From assembly GCA_013180625.2 (NCBI GenBank), contig SNVD02011208.1, positions 484,501-548,500 on the forward strand: a DNA stretch of 64,000 nucleotides. The letters are read 5' to 3'. Under the pieces are notes generated by a model. It had not been told where the DNA came from and searched no databases. It saw only the letters and a program-made list of their open reading frames with translations. The DNA comes from Boswellia sacra. Taxonomy: Eukaryota; Streptophyta; Magnoliopsida; Sapindales; Burseraceae. The position numbers and the translations under genes were made by a program. Of this stretch, positions 22,292-35,600 are shown one piece after another (within the stretch, counting starts at the first letter, position 1; each line of letters starts with the position of its first letter).

Positions 22292-25200
22292 GCCTCAAGT
22301 ATAACAACGGAGGAGGCACTATCAAGGCGGTGAACTCACTCGTCAAGGCAATAGTGGGGGTATCCAAGGCCACCTCGGTACAATTTGGTGCATGGAAGAG
22401 AAATCTCAACTTCTCCATCGTCCCCATGGACAACTTTCAAGTAGTGTGAGTTCTTCGACCAAGTCCATGCTTTCCCCATATCGGCCTCTAACTCCCTTAG
22501 CATTCTTGATGGGAGTCACTCGTGCATGGTCATGGCAGAACGTGTAGCCAAGGTCGAGAGCAAGATGCTATCCGCGCTACAATTCAAGCGGGGATTAAAG
22601 AAGGATCCAAGCTTCCTTGCCACAGTTCGAGAATTGAACGATGGGGAAGATGTCACCATTGCCAAGGATCTAACCCCAAAAGAGGTCTAAGCCGTCCTTG
22701 AGGATTATAAGGACGTCATGCCCCAAGAACTCCTAAAGAAATTGTTGCCACATCGAGAAGTAGACCATCAAATCAAGTTAGAGCCCGGTGCCAAGCCTCC
22801 AGCCATGGCGCCTTACCACATGGCGCCACCAGAACTTGCAGAGTTAAAAAAGTAACTCCAAGATCTTCTTGATGCGGGCTATATTCAACCCTCAAAATCT
22901 CCATATGGTGCTCCCATTCTCTTCCAAAAGAAGAAGGACGGATCTCTCCGCATGTGCATTGACTATCGGGCACTCAACAAGATTACCATCAAGAACAAGT
23001 ACCCGATTCCTCTAATTGCGGAGTTATTTGATCAACTTGGGAAGGCTCGCTACTTCACAAAGCTCGATTTGAGATCGGGGTACTACCAAGTTCGCATTGC
23101 CAAGGGCGACGAACCAAAGACGGCGTGCGCTACAAGGTACGGTGCCTTTGAATTCCTAGTTATGCCATTCGGCCTCACCAATGCACCCGCTACATTTTGC
23201 ACTCTCATGAATAAACTATTCCATCCTTATCTTGATCAATTTGTTGTGGTGTACTTGGATGATATAGTGGTATATAGTGCCACTCTTGAAGAACACGTGC
23301 AATATCTTAAACAAGTATTCCAAGTACTTCGTAAGCATGAACTCTACGTTAAGAAAGAAAAATTCTCTTTTGCTCAAAGAGAAGTAGAGTTCCTTGGCCA
23401 CCGAATTCGGGATGGGAGACTAATGATAGATCAAGCAAAGGTGAAGGCCATTCAAGAATGGGAGCCTCCCACAAAAATTCTAGAGCTACGATCTTTCCTT
23501 GGGTTGGTGAACTACTATCGGTGGTTTATCAAAAGCTACTCTGCCAAGGCCGCCCCACTCACGGATCTACTTAAAAAGAACAACACATGGCATTGGACCA
23601 AAAAATGCCAACATGCCTTCGAAGAATTAAAGAAGGCCATATCCGAAGAATCGGTGTTGGTGTTGCCCGACCACACAAAGCCATTCGAGATGCACACAGA
23701 CGCCTCCAACTTTGCCATAGGGGGAGTCCTCATGAAAGAAGGGCACTCCATTGCGTACGAGAGTCGCAAGTTGAATGACACGGAGAAACAATACACGGTC
23801 CAACAGAAGGAAATGACGACCATCATCCATTGTCTACGGGTTTGGCGTCACTACTTGCTTGGCTCGCACTTTGTCATCAAGACCAACAACGTGGCAACGA
23901 GCTACTTTCAAACACAAAAGAAGCTAAGCCCCAAGCAAGCTCGATGGCAAGATTTCTTGACCGAATTCGACTATAGATTCGAGTACAAAGCGGGAAAGGC
24001 AAACGTTGTGGCCGATGCCCTAAGCTGCAAAGCGGAACTCGCCACTTTGAGCATGAGTCAACCACAAAGTGTGCTTATCGACCGCATCAAACAAGGCCTA
24101 GAGCACAATCCCATAGCCAAGAACCTCTTACAGTTGGCAAGTGAGGGGAAGACAAGGCGCTTTTAGCTCAACGAAGGCCTACTCCTCACCACGGGCAACC
24201 GCTTATTTGTGCCAAGACATGGAAGCTTGCGGAAGGAGATCATCAAGGAGTGCCATGACTTGAAGTGGGCCGGTCACCCAGGCATGGCACCAACCTTTGC
24301 ACTCGTGCAAGATTCCTACTACTGGCCCCAAATGTGGGAAGATATGGAGAGTTATGTGAGGACGTGCAAAGTATGCCAACAAGATAAAGTCGAGCACCAA
24401 CACCCGGTGGGGTTGCTAGAACCCCTACCTATAGCAAAAAGGCCATGGCAAAGTGTATCAATGGATTTCATCGTGGCCTTGCCAAAGTCCGAGGGGTATG
24501 GAAGCCTCATGGTGGTGGTTGATTGATTTAGCAAATATGCCACCTTCATACCCGTCTCCGCGAATTACACTACGGACGAAGTCGCTCGAGCGTTCCTCAA
24601 GCACATTATTAAACTATGGGGAGTTCCACAAAACATCGTAAGTGATCGAGATCCTCACTTTACCGGTTGCTTTTGGAGAGAGCTCTTCAAGCTATTGGGG
24701 ACCGACTTGAGCTTCTCAACAAACTTCTACCCCCAAACTGACGGGCAAACCAAGCGCATCAATGCCTTACTTGAGCTATACTTGAGGCATTATATGAGCG
24801 CTCACCAGTATGATTGGACAAAATTGCGAGATGTTGCCCAATTTTCGTATAATCTCCAACGAAGTGAGGCTACCGGCAAAAGTCCATTCGAGATTGTAAC
24901 CGAGCAACAACCCATGACACCAAACGCCATAGCCTCAACATATGGGAGAAAAAGTCTCGCGGCCTACAAGCTTACCAATGAATGGCATGAACAAGCCGAC
25001 ATTACAAGAGCATGCTTGGACAAGGCCGCTAAACGAATGAAGAAATGGGCAGACACAAGGAGATGGCACCTCACATTTCAAAAGTGGGACTTGGTGCTTG
25101 TGAAGCTATTGCCCCAACAATTCAAGTCTCTACGTAAAGTACACAAGGGGTTGGTGAGGAAATACGAAGGCCCCTTTCCAATTGTCAAGTGAGTGGGCGA

Positions 25201-25543
25201 TGTCTCCTATCAAGTACGACTACCCCCTAACCTCAAAATCCACTTGGTCTTTCATGTTAGCTTCCTCAAGCCATACCATGAAGACAAGGAAGATCGAAGC
25301 AAGAGCAAGTCCAAGAGAGCGCCAACAGCTATCGTCACTGCATTCGACAAGGACGTGGAATGCATCCTTGCGGATCGACTGATACGAAAGAGAGGAGTTC
25401 CACCATATGTTGAATACTTAGTGAAGTGGAAAGACCTCCCGGACAGCGAAGCAAGCTGGGAACGTGAAGATACCTTGTGGCAATTTGGCGAACACATCCA
25501 ATGCTACAAGGAGAAGAGCGCGCCGAGGACGTCACGAAAATAG
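22252..25543 (+). pseudogene. Chromovirus pol (protease, RT, RNase H, integrase, chromodomain), with stops
   Basis: The protease is split by a frameshift at about 22240-22260, where the Asp and the following Gly-Ala fall in different frames. Stops interrupt at about 22444, 22688 and 22852. Reverse transcriptase (22952-23600) keeps the catalytic YLDD in [12 protein letters not shown]. RNase H follows, beginning near [12 protein letters not shown] stop lies at 24164. The integrase HHCC finger spans ECHDLKWAGHPGM to CKVCQQDK; catalytic residues remain in SMDFI, SDRDPHF and the E of LLELYLRHYM, with a stop at 24524 between them. After a stop at 25190 come the GPY/F-like segment and a C-terminal chromodomain (EYLVKWKDLPDSEASWE). 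Confidence 0.88.
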
Positions 25544-25554
25544 GTAGGGGAGGA
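25543..25554 (+). other. Polypurine tract
   Basis: GTAGGGGAGGA-type purine run directly abutting the 3' LTR; it primes plus-strand synthesis. Confidence 0.75.
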
Positions 25555-26071
25555 TGTTACAGTCTGCCCAAATCGCTTGCTAGAGTGGCCCAAAAATGCG
25601 CCAAGGCTTGGCAAGTCCAAGCCCGTTTTCTAGAACTCTCTAGCAAACCTCCCTTGTAAATATGCAAGATATTTTTAGAAGCCTCCATGTAAATATCTAG
25701 ATTCTTTTGTAGAAAGGTCTAGAGAGAAAATAACGGCCGTCGGATGTATTAAATCTCGGCCGTCCATTGAGGAGGTGGTTCACTGTAAATACCCCTCCAA
25801 GGCTCATTTGTAAAGCGTCGGAAACAAATTCTATACAAGCCTTTGTAAACAGTTTTCAAGTAATACAAAAGCTTTCTTCCCTAGTAACACTTGTCCCTAA
25901 CCTTCCAACACTTCTCTTCTTTTTCCCTTAAAGCTCTAAGCTCAATGATCCTAGCCTCTCAAGCTTCTTCCTAAGTGAAGCAAGCCAACCACAAGGCTTA
26001 CTTAGCAACTTTCAGGTTCGAGTTGTCTAAGTGCCGCACGAGCGTGCGGCGCAACTTCTAAGCTCGTGACA
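25555..26071 (+). repeat. 3' LTR of the chromovirus
   Basis: 517 bp, same ends as the 5' LTR, about 35 substitutions apart by hand count. Confidence 0.9.
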
Positions 26072-27890
26072 AGAAGCTCTAAAAGAAGTATATAGATCAA
26101 GCAACAAAAATATATATCAACTAAGATTAATGCATTTCCCCTTTCCAAATTTTTTTCTTTTTTTGTTTGTTTCATTCACCATCTTTTTTACTCTACTTGA
26201 CATTTTGTTATAAAAAAGTTTCCCGTTTCATCTTTACAATTCTTCATTAATAGTCATTTCTCCTAATTTTTTTTTGTGTTATTATAACATGAAGCAAAAC
26301 AACATAGAAAAAAGAGTACTAAAGTATTTCATTTATTTTCTTTTGTTTTACAATATTATAGAGCTTTTATTGTACAGTAATGCTACACTTAAAACCTTCA
26401 TACAATCCAAATTCTATAACATGATGTAGCAGTCTATATGACAAAATTCTATTTAGAATATAACTTTCATCATTCTTTTTTGTTTTTCCTCCTCTAGTGA
26501 ATTTTGTCATGTAGACTGCTATATCAGGTTATAAAGTTTGGGTTTTGTGAAGGTTGTAAGTCCAATACTACTATTTGTTTTATTTAATATTTTTTTCCTC
26601 CGCTCTCTTGAATTGTATAAGTTCATTCCTATTCATGTTTATTTGTTTTTAATTATGTAATACTTGGATTCTTTCACGGTGTAGACAAACCAGGTTAAGG
26701 AATTCCACAACGTAGTGCAGTAACTCATCAAAATCTTGATTCAATATGCCCATGGTAAGACATGTATTCTTGGTGTTGCTTTTATATCCTTGATTTTTCC
26801 TTATAATAATAATAATTTAGTATCATTTGTAAGCAAATAGCACCACTCTTTTGCATATTGTATATAATATATTGCATGTGGAATGGCATTTCATTAGTTT
26901 TTAAGCCCAAATTAGAATTGCACCTCAAAATTCTATAGTATTTACGACCAAACACTCTTGAGGCGTAGGATAAAGAGTGACCAAGATAAATGGGGTAATG
27001 ATGGATTTTATTTTAAAATCTCATGTCACCTAGTTAGAGATTTTAATTGGATTGTATATATAGAGAGAGAGACCTTCATTCCAGTAGAAAGAGGCCTTTT
27101 GGAGAAGCCCAAACATTAGCTTGTACAAATTAAGACTAAAGGGATCAATATGATACTCTATGAGTGTAGATACATATGGTATGAGACCTTAACCCAAAGC
27201 AAAAAGTATCATATTATACAAGAGACATCATCAAAAACTCATTCTAAAAATATATATGGCTTAGAATCTTTGTGCCACTATTTTGAAATATTATTCAAAA
27301 CTGAAAGTTTTTTGCAAATCTTGCAGATGCTTTAATTAATGGTGTGTGTGACGCTAGTCAGCCATAATACATATATGAATCACTATCTTCATTTACTTCA
27401 TTCACATCTCAGGGAAATGAAAGGCAAGAATTGTAGTTGAGAAAACAGATACGTTTATGATTGATGTCATTGCCTTCATTTCTTCAAATTATATTTTTAG
27501 GTGGTTAGTGCAAGTCAGCTGTGTCAAATCTTGCAAATTTCTGAATAATTGGTCTTTCACTTAATTCTAACTCTGAATTAACTTGTTGAATTGATCGTGT
27601 ACTTATATTCTTCAATTTGATTATATAGTTTAGAAAAAAAAAAAAACAAAACGGTTTCTAGATATAATATTTACAACAGCATAAAAGTAGAAAGTTAAAA
27701 AAAAAAAAAAAGGCATTTTCTTTTATTTTCAAGACAATTTTACAAGCCAACATCGCCCTCATTTCTGATTAAGACTTCTATATAGATAACACACTTGGAT
27801 TGTTTAGAAGTACACTAGTATACCAAAAGTAACAATTCGTGAAGGAAAATGTCCATTGTTGGTTAACATTTTTCATCGAGATTTCACAAG
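26072..27890. other. Intergenic region with one MITE-like repeat
   Basis: AT-rich spacer between the chromovirus and the 3' end of the LHT gene; it includes the inverted-repeat element at 26375-26572 and the likely LHT 3' untranslated region near 27700-27890. The small open frame at 27150-27335 has no motif. Confidence 0.55.
26375..26572. mobile_element. MITE with long terminal inverted repeats
   Basis: The left arm contains AAACCTTCATACAATCC, GATGTAGCAGTCTATATGAC and AAAATTC. The right arm read on the other strand contains CAACCTTCACAAAACCC, GATATAGCAGTCTACATGAC and AAAATTC. The arms are about 70-80 bp with a short centre. Ends and target duplication are not sharp. Confidence 0.7.
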
Positions 27891-30800
27891 TCATGTATAG
27901 AAAGCATAAGTGGAGGCATCAGCCACAATATTACGAAACCCTCCAATTGTTGATGCCAACATGATAAACACTCCGATGAATATGGAAGCCTGTAGGAATA
28001 CACAAAACAATGCACATGTATAGTTTTATACGTAATTACATTGTTGCTTCAAAGAGATAAGGTAATAGATTATATATACATAAATATTGGTACTAATATT
28101 ATTTTGATAATTACCCAATTGATGAACCATTTAGTACTGAATCTTTTTGGTTTCTTGATTACCAGCCACATAACGCTAGGGAGCTGCGACAATCAATGGA
28201 TTAATTTAGTAATTAGGACAGTTACTATAAAGGGTGAAGAGGGAAGAAGGAGAGAGCTTCAAGCTTACAAAATATGAAGTGGGAGCAAAACCAAATCCAC
28301 CAAAAAAGCCAAGAAGATCTCCAAAGAATGGAAAGGTAACTCCAATAAATAGCGTAAATGCTGCAAATTTTCATGCACTTAGGGGATCACCAGAGGTCAT
28401 ATATTTAATTAGAATATCATTACCAAAGTATACCATTTCACTGATACTTCACCAGAGATTAATGGCAGTGACGAGAATATTGACTGCGTGACTCACCTAC
28501 ATAAGCAGATCGAGCAACAAGTCTGAGTACAAGCCCAGGTGGGAAGTTCAATCTCTTCATCATCATCCTCTCCAGCATGTCAAAAACAGGCATAGCAAAA
28601 ACCTACAATGTTCCTTAATTGGTTATGTGATACATTATCTTAATTGAAAGAATTGCGAAAATGGATTTAAATTAAGAGGGTGTGTTGAAATATGGATCAA
28701 GCGTTAAAGATTTAAATGTCATGATTTCAATCCAACAGTTTGACAATGTTTTTTATTTTTCTTTCTTTCACGTATGTTCAAAAATGTTTCAAGTGTTAAT
28801 GTTTGACAACTTGAGAGTCCAAAAAGACCATCGAGTTATGGAGCCTTAGACACTGACAATATAAAAAATCATAGATGTCGAAATGTAATCATGATAAATA
28901 TCTAAATTTGATTATTTTTCAACAAGAACCCTAATTCGGATAAATTTTTTATTTGCCAAACCTTTTTATGTGTATAAATTAATGCTATTATAAGTCGTTA
29001 AGATATGCATTGAATTCATTCAAACCTGATAACTGCCAATTACATGAACGACCACCATTAAGTTCGCAGCAGCAATGAGCCATTCTGGTCCTTCAAGTGC
29101 CATCAGCACATTATCCGCAACATCTTGCCCAAATGCCCAGTACCCTATAAGGGCTACCGGGAAATAGCAGATTGCGTTAATAAAGTAAGCACCAATTGCT
29201 CCTTTCCACATGGGTATTCTTGAAGGTCTCTCAGGAGTTGAGGGCATTGTAGCCTGAATTTCAAGCACAACTGCATGTCCAGCAAATGCAAATGAAATTT
29301 GTCCCAGTGCATTGAAGACGCGAAACATGTAATCAACAGAGCTTGTGCTTTTGTATGTGTAGCTCACATTGTCAACCCTACCATGAGCCAAGCTACCCAC
29401 CCAGGCTATCGTTGAATAACTGCATTCAGAACCTTTCATTAATTTCGTAAATGGAGAAAATATCAATGACTGATTTATTTTGTTTATTACAAATGCATAA
29501 CTGTGTTTGTAGGCCAAATCATTATTTTACTTCAATGGAATAATATAAAGTAGAAAAGGAGTTACATTTGTAATGAGTTAGGTCATGACTTTTTGACTCG
29601 GAAAGGAGTGCCCATATATTCTATTCGATGTTTTTTATTAAACAGTTTCTACCCTTGCATATTGAGAGATATAGATATACACGGAAGCTTATAAGTAAAT
29701 AATTGAGAAATATTAAGAAAATTTTGATTCTAAAGATGAAATTTTACTTTTCCAGCCTGCTTTACCTGACTACACTTGACTTCTGCCAACATTTACCAAA
29801 ACCAATTATTTATATTTCATATGTCAACCAATAATTGAGAGGTAAATTACAAACAAGTCCATCTTACAAAAAAAAAAATGATGAAGAAAGGAGAAACTTC
29901 TTCTCATGACCCAAAGTTCACGAGCTAGTAGTAGTTGTAGACCCCTCCTGATGACTACTTGCCAGTTTATCTACGATCTTGAAGGAGGGTCTACAGTAGC
30001 TTGCAGCAGGCTTCTGCTGCCTCACTAGCCTCTCAGCTGAAATTTCTACTTTTTCTTTTTTGAACAAATCAAATACAAAAATAGTTACTTTTCGATATGT
30101 CTCTAATGAACCCGGTATGAATGAGTGTAGCTGGCTTTTAACATATATGCTGGTTGAAGCTTAAACCACTCCATAGTTGGCAACAAATTAAGTAATTAAA
30201 CATCTAATCCAAGCTAATTAGTCTCCTATCCATCATAAATTAATTATCAACAAATAAAAAGAGGTAGAGGTTATAGAAATTAGTATCTACTTAATTACCT
30301 TAGTGACATGACGGCTGCTGCTAAGGAAACACCGGCTACGGAATTGAAATTAGGAAGCTGAGACAGGAAGAAATGGAGAGAACCAAATATGACGATCCAA
30401 TAAGACTGCCTGATTGGAGTGCAGTTGGCGCAGGCCATCTCCACGAATTTCTTAAGGCACTTGCCTCCAGTGACCATGTACACGATATCACACCCAACCT
30501 GGACTATGAGCTGCTGAGGGAGCACAATCCATGGCCCTAGTTTTGGTCCAAAAGCATGTCTACCAAGATCAATGTATCGATCAAATCGTGTCCCGGGAAC
30601 ACATTCTTGCAGTTGTATCATTTGCCACATCGTGTTCAAGGTTATGCACCAAGATAACACCAATACCATTATCCCTGGACCCCTGCAGAAACAAAACATA
30701 CAAATTAATTAAGCTTCATTAAAACATCGTGTCGAGAAGAGGTTTGTTTTGGGAAGAGTTTGAGATATGTTGTATATTTACCATCCTAAGTAAGCCATGG

Positions 30801-31056
30801 CATAGGGCAGGCTGAGAACACCTGCACCTATCATGGCTGTGACAGTGTGGAAGGTTGAATACCACCATTTGGCTCGGCGAGAGAAACCTCCCTCCGTCCA
30901 TTTTCCGTTCGATTCAACGTCCTGATACGCAGAAGTTCAATTTTGGAACAATTAATCATGTTCGTGTACAGAACAAGTTTGTTATATATGTAGCCTAAAA
31001 TTAGCAAGGATGGTCATGCATGGTCTCACCTTTGAATGAGGAGAAGCTAAAACCAT
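27891..31056 (-). CDS. LHT-type (lysine/histidine transporter-like) amino-acid permease
   Basis: Eight exons on the minus strand: 31056-31030, 30921-30782, 30682-30299, 29419-29026, 28602-28497, 28360-28269, 28183-28115 and 27989-27891. They total 1311 nt (436 aa plus stop), and every junction keeps frame. The protein starts [20 protein letters not shown]; the first membrane segment begins [20 protein letters not shown]. Later blocks are [31 protein letters not shown]-type core ([20 protein letters not shown]), LIGYWAFGQ, and [20 protein letters not shown]. These mark the AAAP amino-acid transporter family, LHT branch, plasma-membrane proton symporters of neutral and basic amino acids. The length is normal. 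The C-terminus ([10 protein letters not shown]) departs from the best-known LHT1 tail, so it is an LHT-like paralogue. Confidence 0.9.
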
Positions 31057-32626
31057 TTTTGGTTTTAAGTCGCAGCCAACTAGTACAGACTAAAATGTAA
31101 GAGACCGGCCCCTTGAATGCTGGAGGAGTTGGGTAATCATCATCATAGTCATGTATGTATCTATGTAATGTAGCGGCGGTGGTTGCTGACTCAAAATCTT
31201 CATTAATTTGGGAATAAAGGTAGGAAAAGGATATTTACTTTTGTCCTTTAATTCGGGAAAGCCCGTAACTGGACGTCTACTGCTGTACCACCCATCATAT
31301 GCCAACACTATATCAACGAATATTTACTAATAAGAGAAACTTAATATCACCTTTGTAATAATATTCAATCTGAATTATTCGTCTACTTAATATTATGCTT
31401 TATTCATGTAATTAACATCGTAAATGGTTATGTATATCAAAGATTCTCTAACTATTAAAAAGCAAGAAAAGTCACTCCCTAGTGCACTGGTTACGATTAT
31501 TATTATTATTTTTTTTAAATGACATCTACACATGAGAAAGTGATCTTACTCCACTACTCGAGGGAGTAAAAGAGTTAAGAATATTCTCACTTTGCTTTCT
31601 TTTTTCCCTTTCAAAATAAAAAAGATTATGATGAAATATTCCTTACTAAAAAAAAGAAGCAAAAGTATGACGCGTTTATTCAATTGAAGCAGGGTTGTGA
31701 CATGACACCTTCAGTCCAGGTTAAGGAAAGAGATTTTTCATAGTTACAGTGGGTTGCGCTGGTTGGAGCCACTATGCTTCAATGTAATTCTCTTGCATCT
31801 CTCCCTCGAACGTACGAGGACATTGTTGGATTTCTGATTTCAGGATTTGGGACAAAAATGCTGTTGGTGATACGGATCCACCTTGGAATGATTACACACT
31901 TCTACTAGTAGCTTTATAAAAAGATGAAAGTTTCAGTGATAATGATTAAAGCGAGGCTGCTTGCTTTCTAAAGTTGATTGCGGGCCCTATCATTTTATTT
32001 GAATTGTTCCCATTAGCTTTGAGGCTGAAAGGTCAGTGCAAAGCCAAGCACACCAACCACAGCCGCATTAAAAAACTTTTAACATATAGAGAACTAATAT
32101 TACATTAACATCATCGTCATACACACATCACGGTGATATAACTAACAAAACCACCTCCCAACTCATGCCCTAATAGAAATCAAAATCTTGACCCAAAAAC
32201 TTAATAGCAAATACTTTTATTAAGAATTTAGTGTACCAAACAGCTTCTCCTCTTTTCCTTTTCACATTTTGTTATTGTCTTTAAACACGCATGCCTTATT
32301 ATTAATCATAAAGCTCAATTTGTTCGTTGTATCCACGTGTTTCAGAAGCAGAAGAATTTATACTCAGCTGTAGGGTGTGTGCAATTCGTTTGTCCATCCT
32401 AAGGGCAGCAGTCTTAACCACAATCCACAAAGTAATTAGATTTGCAAACATAAAATCCAAACGGGATTAGATCCCTTTATAAAATGAGCTCACAATTTAA
32501 CTTTAGTCATGTTCATAAGCATACCATAATCGATCAGCCAAATTGGCACTGTTGGTCTCCAGAGAGCATATACAATCACAAAGTTCCTTCTAAGATCCTA
32601 TTCATTCCTGATAAGGTCAAGGCGGA
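31057..32626. other. Intergenic: LHT upstream region and MED25 3' flank
   Basis: No gene is recognised. The stretch just above 31056 is the probable LHT promoter and leader. An ORF of 72 codons at 31090-31308 on the minus strand lacks any motif. Confidence 0.55.
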
Positions 32627-35600
32627 TTAATTCATAAAACCGCCTCCAGGCATGTTAGAAGGTCCCTGTGACGAAACTTGACCTTGAGAAACTAACTGTG
32701 TCCGACCTGGACCTTGAACATAGCTTTGACCCATTCCAGAACCAACCATCTGTTGTGGCTGAGTAAGTTGCTGCTGTTGCTGCAGCTGGGGAAGTTGCTG
32801 CTGCTGGAGTTGTGGAAGCTGCTGCTGCTGTTGAAGCTGCGATAGCTGTTGCTGTTGTTGCAGTTGTGGCAATTGCTGCTGTTGAAGCTGTGGAAGCTGC
32901 TGCTGCTGCTGTTGCAACTGGGGGATCTGTTGCTGTAGTTGTGGAATCTGCTGCTGCTGCTGCTGCAGCTGTGGAAGCTGCTGCTGTGAAAGTTGCGAAA
33001 GCTGTGGGTGTTGCAGCTGTGATTGCATTTGCTGTTGTTGCTGCTGGCTGGGAATTTGTGGTTTGAAAACAACCATATCCTGCGTAGATAGAGAGAATAT
33101 ATAATAAAAATAAACAATTCATAACCGAAAAATGACAGTCCCATATAAGAAAGGAAAATCGACAAAGCATCAAATAAGGGAACCTCTATGCTAAAAGCAA
33201 CTTGCAATTTAATTTCCCCACAAGCAATTAGTACCGTTGTACTAACCCAACCTCTATTTACAAATCAGATTCATGTTCGAAAGGATCTCACCCCAGGGAA
33301 AAGCATTCCAATCAAGCGACAGGCCTTGTCAGAAACAGAGAGCAGCAACGTCTGTGACGGTAATTGGATGACTGCACACTAGAGAATGAGAAATGATAAT
33401 TTCAATATCAGAATACTGAATTGGATAGATAAATCGCCCATTTTGCAAATAAAAACACCAGATAAAACATAATTCATATGAATATAGTTCCTGGAACCTT
33501 CTAGGAATTGACTTTTGATTGTCCACAAAAATCTTCAAATTCCTATAGGCCTCAATATATTGATCCATATAAGTCTTAGCACGTTGTCATCTTACATTTG
33601 GGCATTTATATATTTCATATGAAGTTAATTGAAGAATCCAGGATAACTCCTTTCTTTCCCTCTGCATAAGTATTGTAGAGTTGATTTTAACAGGTTCAAA
33701 TAGCATAGGACGCTGCTAAGAAAATCACAAAATTCCCAACGTTTTACTATCAGAAACAACAAACCAATGTCCCTATTTCAAGTTAGCTAAGTAGGTGACA
33801 AGAATATCAAACTGTTGAACACGGGGACGCAAACATCGTATCATCCCAAGCACTATTCTCACTCGGGCTTTCTTTATACCAGTACAAATGATTATATGAG
33901 GAACCTTCCCATTGACTACCGAGGGGACAGCAATAAGAATAGCTGTAGACAGAACTACAGAAACACTACAGGACAGATTTTTAAAAGAACTTTACCTTCC
34001 CACCTTGCTAAAGTGATCAAGGTGATAAAGATAATTTTATATCCATACAAGAATATGATATGATTCTGGTTTTTTTCACTCACACACACTCTGAATCTTG
34101 GACAGAATTTAGAAATTAGAAATGAAAATTAGAGCTGATAGTATGTAGATTAAAGAATTCAGGTTGTATATGTAGCTGTTTGGCAGGTGATTCAAGAGCC
34201 CTGGCTCTCTCCAAGAGATTTCCTCTCCTTTCAAAAGTTTGTTAATTTTTCTGTCCCCTTTCTCTCTCTTTTCCTTTTTATTTACACTCTAACTAACTTC
34301 ACCGACTCAGCCTAACAGCTCAGCACAAAACAACAAAAAGACATAACAGAAAAAAATAAAAGGAAGTCATCATTCCCTGCTAACCAACCCAGCTTCACCA
34401 ATTTGCCCCTATTTCTTCAATGCTTTACTGCCTGCTATGTCGCCTAGCATATGTGAATCTAATTGGAGGTCTATTATTACCCCCCACCCAAGCATGCACC
34501 TTGTCCTCAAGGTGAAAGTGAGGAAATTGCTGTCTAACCAACCCAAACTGCTCCCAAGTAGCCTCAAAATCTGGTAGATCTTTCCATTTAATAAGAACTT
34601 CACTAATAGCTCCAGAGCTGTCTGATTTGTGGCGTATATTCAGAACATCCTCAGGTTCCAGCACCAATTCCATAGTAGAACTCAACTGGTTGGGAAGAAG
34701 AGATGAGACAAGAGCATTGCCCACCATTTTCTTAAGTTGAGAGACATGGAAAACAGGCTGCACAGCTGATCCATCTGGTAATTGTAGTTTATAAGCCACC
34801 TGTCCAATTCTTTTCTCTACTGGAAAAAATCCATAGTACCTTGGACTCAGCTTCTCATTTCTTTTTCTAGCCAAAGATTGTTGCCTATAAGGTTGTAGTT
34901 TAAGATAAACTAGATCCCCTTCTTGGAATTGAACATCACGTCGCCTTCCATCTGCTAACTCGTTCATTCTGTTTTGAGCTGATTGTAAATTCTCCTTTAA
35001 CTCATCCAGCACAACATTCCTTTCTTCAAGTAAATGCTCTACTGATGCAACTGAAGTGGAGGACTGGCCACATCGAACCAATGGGGGAGGATCTCTTCCA
35101 TAGAGGATCCTAAAAGGAGAAGTCTTGGTTGAGGTATGGTAAGTGGTATTATACCAATATTCAGCCCAATGCCGCCATTTAGACCACTGTTTAGGTTTCC
35201 CAGCCACAAAGCATCTTAGGTATGTTTCTAGGCAACGGTTCACCACCTCCGATTGTCTATCAGTTTGAGGGTGATAGGCTGTACTCCGTTTAAGCTGAGT
35301 GTCCTGCATCTTAAATATTTCAGCCCAAAATAAGCTGAGAAAGATTCGATCTCTATCCGTGATAATGGAACGTGGAATTCCATGGAGTTTAACAATTTGT
35401 TTAGTGAATAGGTCAGCTACAGTTTGAGCATTGAAGGATGTCTTAAGGGCAAGAAATGCCCATATTTGCTCAACCTGTCCACCACAACCAGTATAGTGTC
35501 ATATCCTTCCGATTTTGGTAAACCTTCAATGAAGTCCATGGAGAGATCTTCCCAAACTTGATTGGGAATTGGTAGGGGTTCGAGGAGACCAGCTAGTGAG

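Larger units (their letters stand above)
20364..26071 (+). mobile_element. Ty3/gypsy chromovirus, full-length but decayed
   Basis: Two 517-bp LTRs (20364-20880 and 25555-26071) start TGTTACAG and end GCTCGTGACA. A primer binding site and a polypurine tract are in place. The order gag, protease, reverse transcriptase, RNase H, integrase, chromodomain is that of a chromovirus. By hand I count about 35 substitutions between the LTRs (near 93 percent identity), many of them C/T or G/A, pointing to an old insertion. The 5-bp flanks (CAAAA and AGAAG) do not match, so no target duplication is visible. Several in-frame stops and one protease frameshift make it non-functional. Confidence 0.92.

Noticed and set aside
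32655..33207. Long minus-strand open frames rich in Ala/Thr or Ser/Asn/Cys overlapping MED25 exon 15, and a plus-strand poly-Ala frame
   Set aside because: They are frame shadows of the CAG/CAA poly-glutamine tract; the true frame continues the MED25 ACID domain and ends at the expected C-terminus.
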